From contig QHXH01000254.1 of the NCBI GenBank assembly GCA_003222855.1, positions 1 through 7,498 of the forward strand: a stretch of DNA of 7,498 nucleotides. The letters are read 5' to 3'. A program made the translations under genes and the position numbers. The notes below the pieces were generated by a model. The model was not told the DNA's origin and searched no databases. It saw only the letters and a program-made list of their open reading frames with translations. Source of the stretch: Acidobacteriota bacterium. GTDB lineage: Bacteria; Acidobacteriota; Blastocatellia; Pyrinomonadales; Pyrinomonadaceae. Shown here one piece after another: positions 1-5,509 of the stretch; the stretch's first letter is position 1; every line of letters starts with the position of its first letter.

Positions 1-52
1 CTAAATGATCCGTAACCGTCGGGGAGTATTAGGGCAAAGAGCTCCTCCGATG

Positions 53-72
53 TTTTCCCAACACTGGGAAAG
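53..72 (+). other. hairpin just upstream of the terminator
   Basis: TTTCCCA at 54-60 and TGGGAAA at 65-71 are perfect inverted copies around the loop ACAC, and a T-G pair at 53/72 extends the stem. It ends directly against the stem of the following terminator, so the two would form consecutive hairpins at the 3' end of the upstream transcript. No T-run follows it, so alone it would not terminate. It may protect the RNA 3' end or be chance. The bases before it contain early stops in all three forward frames (for example TAA at 13-15), so at most a few codons of an upstream gene could be present. Confidence 0.45.
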
Positions 73-113
73 GGGTGCTGCATTGGCAAGAATGCGGCAC
101 CCTTTTTTATTTT
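73..113 (+). terminator. intrinsic (Rho-independent) terminator of an upstream gene
   Basis: GGGTGCTGCATT (73-84) pairs with AATGCGGCACCC (91-102) as a 12-bp stem with a single T-G wobble and a six-base loop. It is followed at once by six T, an A and four more T. This is a textbook intrinsic terminator for transcription on the plus strand. On the minus strand there would be no T-tract. It closes a gene lying left of the window and insulates the deacetylase gene. It also argues against any deacetylase start codon inside it, such as the in-frame GTG at 75. Confidence 0.9.
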
Positions 114-287
114 AGCTGGAACTGTAATTTGTTGCAGTTCGCTTGTTTATTTCCGCGTCATGTAGTAGTCTCCGCGCCGACTTCCACCAAGCAACAATTG
201 TTTTGCTCTACGGTTGATCTCTTGCCGGATCAATCGTGCGACTTTGTGCAGTTGTCGTCTCTGTCTGGGAACAGACAGCGCCGGAAG
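114..287 (+). promoter_or_regulatory. leader region of the deacetylase gene with two inverted repeats
   Basis: This stretch lies between the terminator and the chosen deacetylase start and shows no credible gene. Two short perfect inverted repeats are visible: GAACTG at 119-124 with CAGTTC at 135-140 (a T-G and an A-T pair can extend it), and TTGATC at 214-219 with GATCAA at 228-233. Either could be an operator half-site pair or an RNA hairpin in the 5' leader. A promoter must lie here if the gene is transcribed on its own, but I found no -35/-10 pair with good spacing. The regulatory role is inferred from position only. Confidence 0.3.
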
Positions 288-1181
288 ATGATGAAGAAGC
301 TTATCTTTGCCCTCTTATACGCGACGCGTTTAGTAAGCGTGATCGCCTGGCTGAATCGGAGACGCATTCCGATCCTCTGCTATCACAGCGTCACTGATAG
401 CGAGAATCCGGTTCAACCAGATCCACACAAGCAGCACATCCCGTTGCATCTGTTCCTTCAGCATCTGGATTACCTAAAGAACAAGTACAACGTCGTGTCG
501 CTCTCGGAGTTTCAGAAAGCAAAGCGCGAGAACCGGGTATTGCCGGACTATTCAGTCGTGCTCACGTTTGACGATGGGTTTGAAGATTTCTACAAAGTTG
601 CCGCTCCCCATATCGGCCGGCGTAAATTGCCGGCAACTGTCTTTGTCATAACTGACAGGGCCGATGGTCGCTTCGTACCGGATGGTGAGTCCTTTCTCTC
701 GTGGGATGAGATTAAGGAACTGTCGTCTTCCGGCATCGATATCGGATCACACACCTGCTCGCATCCGCGGCTGCCGGATCTTTCACTGCCAGACGTGACC
801 AGGGAGCTGAGCGAATCTTACGCAGCGATCCGGTTACATGTAGGCCAGACGCAGATTTCACTCTCGTATCCTTATGGCCAGCTGTCTCAAGCCATCTCGC
901 GGCTGGCAGAGTCGATTGGCTATTCATGCGCCATCGCTAATGACATTGGGCGCAATGATCAGAACACGAATCTATTCGGGTTGAGTCGCACCGTTATTGC
1001 CAGCGACGACGATATTGCGACCTTCGCAGGGCGCGTTTCAGGTCTCACGGAGTGGATCAGCGTTGCCAGACGGTTATTTCGTTCCGAAACTGACGTTTCA
1101 TGTGAGCCCTCGTTTTCAAAACGGTATGGTTCGGCTGCTGCCCAGTCTTATATCGATAGTTCGTTCTTCACGCAGAGATAG
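288..1181 (+). CDS. polysaccharide deacetylase (NodB/CE4 family)
   Basis: Predicted 297-aa carbohydrate esterase family 4 enzyme that removes acetyl groups from an N-acetylated polysaccharide, probably at the cell envelope. After a basic, hydrophobic N-terminus (residues 3-22, a likely membrane anchor or signal-like segment) comes ILCYHSV (29-35), a usual opening of this family. TFDDG (93-97) supplies the presumed catalytic base Asp95 and metal ligand Asp96, and SHTCSHP (154-160) the metal ligands His155 and His159. YPYG (194-197) replaces the classic RxPY motif, as in many exopolysaccharide-linked members. The frame is open back to 75, but that start lies inside a terminator hairpin and the extra 71 residues have no family character. 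I therefore chose the ATG pair at 288/291. GGAAG immediately precedes it, with tight spacing that fits 291 slightly better. Substrate unknown. The 3' end overlaps the convergent methyltransferase gene by 34 bp. Confidence 0.88.
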   Translation: MMKKLIFALLYATRLVSVIAWLNRRRIPILCYHSVTDSENPVQPDPHKQHIPLHLFLQHLDYLKNKYNVVSLSEFQKAKRENRVLPDYSVVLTFDDGFEDFYKVAAPHIGRRKLPATVFVITDRADGRFVPDGESFLSWDEIKELSSSGIDIGSHTCSHPRLPDLSLPDVTRELSESYAAIRLHVGQTQISLSYPYGQLSQAISRLAESIGYSCAIANDIGRNDQNTNLFGLSRTVIASDDDIATFAGRVSGLTEWISVARRLFRSETDVSCEPSFSKRYGSAAAQSYIDSSFFTQR

Positions 1182-1918
1182 AACGGTTCGTCGGTCACTG
1201 AATACCTCAGGCGCTCGTCAGCAGTTAGATTGTAGTTCAGTGGTTGCACGGCGAAACCCGCTTCCCTCAATCGCGCATTGAAATCCGTGCCGTAACTTCG
1301 ACGATTACCTGAAAGCGCTTTCTCAGAGCGGCCGAACTCGCGCGTCGTCGCATCACTGCTCTCCCCCACTGACACGATCAAGTGGCCCGTCTCGCTTATC
1401 AAAACACGATGAAGCTCGCGCAGCGCTAAACGATCATCCCTCACTTGTTCGAGCACGTGATGGCACCAGATCAGATTTGCGACCTCCGAGCCGAACGGCA
1501 AATGCATAATGTCGGCAAGCACATCTACGTTGCGCCGCGATTCAAGGTCGAGCCTGTAGGACTGGAGGCCTTCGGCAATCTGCCAAAGAGAAGCCAGGGC
1601 GGTCTCAGGCGCAAACAGCAACGCTATGCCGCTTTTCTTGTCTATCTGATAAGTATTCTTCAGCCAAAGAAAGAACGCGCGATGGCGCGAGTGACTGTCA
1701 CATCGTGGACAGGCGGCATTTTCAACCGTATAACCCGCTTCGATGTAGTCGAAGAATCGGTTTCCGCGCCAGCCGCAACACGGACATTCAACGCGGGTGC
1801 GAAGCCAAGTATTACAGGTTTTCACGTAGGCCCGACGCCACACTACGCGTGACAGCAGCCAGGTCGCGCGGACCATGCCAAAGTCATTTGCGTTCTGGCG
1901 ATACCAGGACAGGATCAT
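1148..1918 (-). CDS. class I SAM-dependent methyltransferase with N-terminal four-cysteine zinc ribbon
   Basis: About 256 aa. Two CxxC pairs (Cys45/Cys48 in CPCCGW and Cys70/Cys73 in CPRCDSHSRHR) form a probable zinc ribbon. A methyltransferase-like Rossmann domain follows: LLFAPE (100-105) where the SAM glycine loop normally sits, an acidic strand end around residues 132-137, then LPF and HHVLEQVRDDRLALRELHRVL (153-173), matching the 'NHVLEHVPDD..A..EL.RVL' block of methyltransferases often found in surface-polysaccharide clusters. YGTDF (209-213) and LREAGF (217-222) also fit. The frame extends upstream to 2047, but that would overlap the peptidase by 107 bp. The ATG at 1918 leaves a 22-bp gap and keeps all conserved parts. 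No good ribosome site is seen, so translation may be coupled to the peptidase gene. ATG 1876 is an alternative. Substrate unknown; a role in glycan modification is inference from family. Confidence 0.78.
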   Translation of the reverse strand: MILSWYRQNANDFGMVRATWLLSRVVWRRAYVKTCNTWLRTRVECPCCGWRGNRFFDYIEAGYTVENAACPRCDSHSRHRAFFLWLKNTYQIDKKSGIALLFAPETALASLWQIAEGLQSYRLDLESRRNVDVLADIMHLPFGSEVANLIWCHHVLEQVRDDRLALRELHRVLISETGHLIVSVGESSDATTREFGRSEKALSGNRRSYGTDFNARLREAGFAVQPLNYNLTADERLRYSVTDEPFYLCVKNELSI

Positions 1919-1940
1919 CGATGGTTGGAAAACGGAAAGA

Positions 1941-3446
1941 TTATGGAGAGGGTTGCGCTGCCTGATCGGTTCGCGGAGCGCGCGGCGCCTGCCGCGGGTA
2001 AGTGACCGGGCTACGGTTCCCTTCCCGATTAAGGGCCCGAACGCCAAAGAAGAAGTTGTCCTTGGACATTCCTTTCATGGTGAAAGTCTGCACGTTGCCC
2101 ACGGATTGCGAATGTGTCCAGGTTGCTTCGGTCGTATCGCGCCAGACAATTTCGTAACCTGCCAGATCAGGTTCCTTGTTCCCGTCCCATTTGATGGGAG
2201 TATCGTTCGACAAGCCCGAAGGAAACGTTACATTTTTTGGCCGCGCTGGAGCCAATGCCAGACCCGCGAGGGCCGCAGCATTCATTCGGGCGACGTCCGC
2301 GATGTAATTAAAGTCATCAAACTGCGGCAGGTCACCGTACTGAATTCCATTCTGTACGCGGACGTTTTGATGCTGATGCTGATAATTTTCATTAGGCTCG
2401 GTGAAGCGTACCGCAGCATAACCACGCTCCAGGAACGGTTGATGGTCGCCACCGCGACCGTAACGATCGCGCCGATAGATCATCCAGACCTTCATCGACG
2501 GGACATATCGTTCCCCAACCTCTTTGATGAAGCGAGCCAACTGACGTGAAGTGGAATCATTCTCGCCGCCAACGCTGCGACGCGTCGTCGCTTCTTGTTG
2601 TGTTTCATTCGAAGGCACCCCTTCCGAAAATACTCGCACCGTGTGCGGATCATGGACGCCGTTGCCACCGACCGAACTCCCGATAATGTCGTTGGTAAAC
2701 ATCGCTTCGATATCCATGTTGCTCTTTTTCGCCTCTTCCGCGAAATGGGTTGCACCGAACAAGCCTTGTTCTTCGCCAGGCACGGTCATGAAAACGATCG
2801 TCGCGTCGAATTTATACTTCGCCATCACTCGCGCCATTTCCAAAACGGCCGCCGTCCCCGACGCGTCGTCGTTCGCGCCCGGCGCATCGCACTTTGCATC
2901 GGTCGGACTTGAACACATCGAATCATAGTGGCCACTGACAACGTAAACTCGGTTGGCTGACTCTGGCTGCGTTCCCTTCAAGGTCGCCACGATATTCGTC
3001 AGTATCGTCGGCTGCGGAACGCGCGCCGCCTTCGGTTGCTCAAACGTCTGCTTTTCGACTGTCATTCGGCCGCCGGACGACACTGCCACTTGTAGAAATT
3101 CTGCGTAAAGCCACTCGCGGGCCGCGCCGATCCCGCGATTCGGATCGTTCTGATCCGAGAGCGTGTTGCGCGTGCCAAAGCTCACTAGCTTTCGAATCGT
3201 GCGTTCTATGTTCCGCGCATCGATCTCGGTGACTAACTTCAAGATTTGAGGATTGCGAGCCGGCTGCGCAGCGCGCGAGCCAGTGCGTCCGGCCCGTTTT
3301 TGCGGAGCAGTCAGGGCTGAACTAGCGGGCGCGAACTTTGACTGCGCGCGAACTGCAGTAGCAACGGCAAAAGACGCGCAAAACAGAAATGCTATTAGAA
3401 AGTTTAAAGCTAACCTATGAATCCGTCTGGTTTGAGTTGGGCGCAT
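1941..3446 (-). CDS. secreted M28-family zinc metallopeptidase with C-terminal fibronectin type III-like domain
   Basis: A 501-aa exported aminopeptidase-like enzyme. The N-terminus has basic residues, a hydrophobic core (about 12-31) and a likely signal peptidase site after VRA (32-34), so it acts outside the cytoplasm. The two-zinc site is complete: His173 in SGHYDS, bridging Asp193 in GANDDASG, catalytic Glu225 and ligand Glu226 in PGEEQG, Asp253 in TNDIIG and His335 in GGDHQPF. Cys178 and Cys186 sit beside the active site and could form a disulfide. Residues about 400-487 (from PKNVTF through GYEIVW to GVRALNREGN) resemble a fibronectin type III domain. The frame is open up to 3539, but the start at 3446 has a Shine-Dalgarno sequence and begins the signal peptide directly. 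It lies 22 bp upstream of the methyltransferase gene and is probably co-transcribed with it. The exact substrate is unknown; exo-acting peptide hydrolysis is typical of the family. Confidence 0.93.
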   Translation of the reverse strand: MRPTQTRRIHRLALNFLIAFLFCASFAVATAVRAQSKFAPASSALTAPQKRAGRTGSRAAQPARNPQILKLVTEIDARNIERTIRKLVSFGTRNTLSDQNDPNRGIGAAREWLYAEFLQVAVSSGGRMTVEKQTFEQPKAARVPQPTILTNIVATLKGTQPESANRVYVVSGHYDSMCSSPTDAKCDAPGANDDASGTAAVLEMARVMAKYKFDATIVFMTVPGEEQGLFGATHFAEEAKKSNMDIEAMFTNDIIGSSVGGNGVHDPHTVRVFSEGVPSNETQQEATTRRSVGGENDSTSRQLARFIKEVGERYVPSMKVWMIYRRDRYGRGGDHQPFLERGYAAVRFTEPNENYQHQHQNVRVQNGIQYGDLPQFDDFNYIADVARMNAAALAGLALAPARPKNVTFPSGLSNDTPIKWDGNKEPDLAGYEIVWRDTTEATWTHSQSVGNVQTFTMKGMSKDNFFFGVRALNREGNRSPVTYPRQAPRAPRTDQAAQPSP

Positions 3447-3453
3447 GCCGAAG

Positions 3454-3459
3454 CACCTC
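3454..3459 (-). promoter_or_regulatory. ribosome binding site deciding the peptidase start
   Basis: On the minus strand GAGGTG lies seven bases before the ATG at 3446. It is one of the few clear Shine-Dalgarno matches in the window. It supports the 501-aa protein that begins with a signal peptide over the longer reading with 31 extra residues. Confidence 0.6.
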
Positions 3460-3525
3460 GGTCTCGAAAAAGTGAGTCTAGCGCGACAGACTCTACCAAC
3501 TCGGATTTGCGAGAGCAAACACGAA

Positions 3526-3628
3526 AAACTATCGATCACTGGCTCAGAGTAGCACGGGCATCACCCTCCGTGAACCACGCGCAGGATGCGCGTGCCACGT
3601 CAAACTGAACACTACCAAACTATCGATC
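3526..3628. repeat. REP-like two-hairpin palindromic element flanked by 12-bp direct repeats
   Basis: The core (about 3549-3598) contains two adjacent palindromes. The first is imperfect: CACGG at 3553-3557 with CCGTG at 3568-3572. The second is perfect: CACGCGCA at 3576-3583 with TGCGCGTG at 3587-3594 around the loop GGA. The core is bracketed by two identical copies of AAACTATCGATC at 3526-3537 and 3617-3628. The right copy covers the stop codon of the zinc-ribbon gene. Paired GC-rich hairpins between genes are typical of REP elements. A forward translation across it gives 'NHAQDARAT', a string I recall from spurious ORFs over dispersed repeats in soil bacteria; this is recollection, not a search. 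The direct repeats could be target-site duplication or chance. There is no T-run, so it is not a standard terminator. Confidence 0.5.
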
Positions 3629-4129
3629 GGTTTTCTTGGCGGGCACTGGTTCCGCAACCGGGGCCGGAGAGTACGTCTCGAAAAACCGCGTCGTGTTTTC
3701 GGTGACGCTCGGCGCGGGATCCAGACGCGCTGTCGCTGGGCGTGAGTATGAAAGTTCGTTCTGCGGTTGCGCTGACTGTTTCTTTGCCGGAAGCCGGTTG
3801 GGCGCGAGCGCCGCACTGATCAATTTCGACAACTGTCGAATCAGCAGGATGTCGATGGTGAGAATCGTAACCATTCCAAAGAAAATGATTGCCATCGTCA
3901 GGTCGCCGCCTCCGGCGTGCGTGCTTATGTCGGTGGCGGTAGAAAGCACGCCGGCAAATCCGCCGAGGGTTAGGAAGAGCACGACTGCTCCGATGATGGC
4001 GATTGGTTTGGTTAAATTGATCGGTGTGATATTAGCTGTGGGGAAGAGTGCCGGGCTTAGATTTGCACCGCAACGATTGCAGTAGTTCAGCTCGATCGTC
4101 GATTCGGCTCCGCAAGATGGACAGAACAT
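3620..4129 (-). CDS. zinc-ribbon membrane protein of unknown function
   Basis: 169 aa, not assignable to a named family. It opens with CPSC (Cys3, Cys6) and CNRC (Cys17, Cys20), a double CxxC zinc ribbon typical of small bacterial membrane proteins. Two hydrophobic stretches (about 42-64 and 77-97) are probable membrane spans separated by a short glycine-rich turn. The C-terminal third (about 110-169) is rich in Pro, Ala, Lys and Ser and probably disordered, except for a compact motif SVTENTTRFFE (141-151) that may be a conserved linear site. With both ends in the cytoplasm, ribbon and tail would face the same side (inferred topology). It starts with ATG 18 bp or more from the heptamer-repeat spacer, without an evident Shine-Dalgarno sequence. 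It lies downstream of the anti-sigma gene on the same strand, but the repeat-filled gap makes operon membership uncertain. Confidence 0.8.
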   Translation of the reverse strand: MFCPSCGAESTIELNYCNRCGANLSPALFPTANITPINLTKPIAIIGAVVLFLTLGGFAGVLSTATDISTHAGGGDLTMAIIFFGMVTILTIDILLIRQLSKLISAALAPNRLPAKKQSAQPQNELSYSRPATARLDPAPSVTENTTRFFETYSPAPVAEPVPAKKTDR

Positions 4130-4135
4130 AAAAGA

Positions 4136-4239
4136 GTGAATAGTGAATCGTGAATAGAAAATCGTTCAGCTCTGTGAATCGATACGATTAGAGGTGACGT
4201 CTGGTTTCTACTATTTACTATTTCCGATTCACGATTTAC
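4136..4239. repeat. facing arrays of degenerate heptamers forming an imperfect inverted repeat
   Basis: On the plus strand three heptamers sit in exact phase: GTGAATA (4136-4142), GTGAATC (4143-4149) and GTGAATA (4150-4156), then a degraded unit GAAAATC (4157-4163). On the minus strand the right side holds GTAAATC (4239-4233), GTGAATC (4232-4226), GGAAATA (4225-4219), GTAAATA (4218-4212) and perhaps GTAGAAA (4211-4205), also in phase. A lone GTGAATCG lies between them at 4174-4181. The two arrays face each other: 4142-4164 and the reverse complement of 4218-4240 match at 19 of 23 positions by eye. The block fills most of the gap between the anti-sigma and zinc-ribbon genes and covers the anti-sigma stop codon. 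It recalls short tandemly repeated heptamers known from cyanobacteria. Function unknown. Confidence 0.75.
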
Positions 4240-5441
4240 TTGATCAGGTAGGCTTTTCCCTTCGATACCACGATCACTTCGCCGCTGAGTTGTTGAGCAA
4301 TTGATCGCACGCCACTATTAAGGGCGGCGAATTCGTCAGAGCCCCGAGAAATTATCTTCAGCGTCATGGATGATTTGAACTTCTGATCAATCCAGGAATT
4401 TCCCTGGCGCCGAAACTTGTGTCCGCCCACGGAAAGCATCTGCGGACTTTCTGCAGTCGAAGCGACGCCTCCCACGGTCTTCGGCGGCTCGGCTCGAAGT
4501 TCATTTGCGCTTTGAGCGTTGGCTGGGGCGTTATTCATGTTACGGCTCGGCCCTTTTGCTTTTTCTTCCGTGGCCCGGCGCATCGAAAATGTCGGTTGAG
4601 AGGATGTGCGACTCGCATCATCGACGCGATCGGCATCTTTCGCGATATTGCGTTCACGCTCGCCAGAGGTCGGCTTATCGGTGGCTTTTCGCGAATCGCT
4701 CATGGTTATGACGCCGCCGGTTCCTGACTGAACTCGCGTTGCAATCTGAGTTTCACCCGGCGGCGCCGGTGCATAACCGGACTTAGTCTGGGTGACCGTT
4801 GATTCCTCGGCTTTCTTTGCCGAATCTTCCGCGGGCCGCGCGGCTTCCTTCATAGGCTGCAACGGTGGAGTTGTGTTCTCGGCAACTCGGCCTTCATCGC
4901 GTTTCAAATCCTGATTGGCGCTGGCCGGTGACGGTGAAGCCGACGCGGACCGGGCGGTGGCCGGCTCCTTATTCAGGCTACCATTCGTATCATCTGAGGG
5001 TTTGACCGCTGTGCCCCGTTCGGTTCGCATCGGTTCGTCAGCTGCCACCAAAGAACGTTGTTCTGCAGGCCGGCGCAGAGCAATAAACGCCACACCCGCG
5101 ACGATCAAAAGCAGGGCCCCGAACGCCGCGTATCGCAGCACCGGCAGAGCAAACAAGCCAGCCAGCATCTGCCAAACATTTCGGCGTTCGCCGTTGTCCG
5201 CAAGACTCTGCTCAGCGCGGGCTACAGCGCCCGCCGCGAGCGCAAGACTCGATACCTGTTTCCGGCACCGATCACAATCAGCTAAATGTGACACGTATTG
5301 CGCTTGTGCCACCTCGGGAAGTGCGCCCTCTGCGAACGCGGTCATTTCGTCCGCGTCAAGATGGCTCGACTCGTTCGAATGGCCCGAATGTGTCGCGAAC
5401 CGTCGCATCAGAATATCTAGTTGTTTGTCGTTAGGTGTCAC
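4236..5441 (-). CDS. membrane-spanning anti-sigma factor with zinc-finger domain and external C-terminal module
   Basis: 401 aa. The N-terminus carries a zinc-binding anti-sigma (ZAS/zf-HC2) signature: upstream His27 and HLADCDRC with His52, Cys56 and Cys59, preceded by the usual D-E-x-x-A-F-A-E-G helix. In this family the domain holds the cognate sigma factor inactive in the cytoplasm. One membrane span follows at about 101-122. The outside portion is a long low-complexity linker (about 125-330, rich in Ala, Ser, Pro, Lys, Glu), then a compact C-terminal segment (about 335-401) with VGGHKFRRQGNSWID at its start and VIVVSKGKAYLI at its end. This segment looks folded and may be the sensory part. 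The start is a GTG 68 bp downstream of the sigma gene, without a well-spaced Shine-Dalgarno sequence; ATG 5408 is an alternative that keeps the zinc finger. Pairing with the adjacent sigma factor is inferred from gene order. Confidence 0.87.
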   Translation of the reverse strand: MTPNDKQLDILMRRFATHSGHSNESSHLDADEMTAFAEGALPEVAQAQYVSHLADCDRCRKQVSSLALAAGAVARAEQSLADNGERRNVWQMLAGLFALPVLRYAAFGALLLIVAGVAFIALRRPAEQRSLVAADEPMRTERGTAVKPSDDTNGSLNKEPATARSASASPSPASANQDLKRDEGRVAENTTPPLQPMKEAARPAEDSAKKAEESTVTQTKSGYAPAPPGETQIATRVQSGTGGVITMSDSRKATDKPTSGERERNIAKDADRVDDASRTSSQPTFSMRRATEEKAKGPSRNMNNAPANAQSANELRAEPPKTVGGVASTAESPQMLSVGGHKFRRQGNSWIDQKFKSSMTLKIISRGSDEFAALNSGVRSIAQQLSGEVIVVSKGKAYLIK

Positions 5442-5509
5442 TGCTTTAAAAAGACCCGTATTACCTTCTCATGAACGTCTGAGACCTGCATATCTTGCGA
5501 TGCCGGCGA

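Noticed and set aside
75..287. Upstream extension of the deacetylase frame starting at GTG 75
   Set aside because: The start lies inside the terminator stem, the 71 extra residues have no family similarity that I can see, and an ATG pair at 288/291 sits right before the membrane-anchor-like segment.
1919..2047. Longer methyltransferase start at ATG 2047
   Set aside because: It would overlap the peptidase gene by 107 bp, and the added 43 residues are Arg-rich and unlike the family. The ATG at 1918 leaves a natural 22-bp gap.
1875..2549. Plus-strand open frame opposite the methyltransferase/peptidase junction
   Set aside because: No recognisable motif, and the opposite strand encodes the conserved C-terminal half of the M28 peptidase.
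3490..3518. Minus-strand TTGCTC-17-TAGAGT as a peptidase promoter
   Set aside because: Spacing is ideal, but only three and four of six positions match the consensus, which is expected by chance in a sequence this long.
3447..3539. Longer peptidase start at 3539
   Set aside because: It would bury the signal peptide 31 residues inside the protein. The ATG at 3446 has a good Shine-Dalgarno match.
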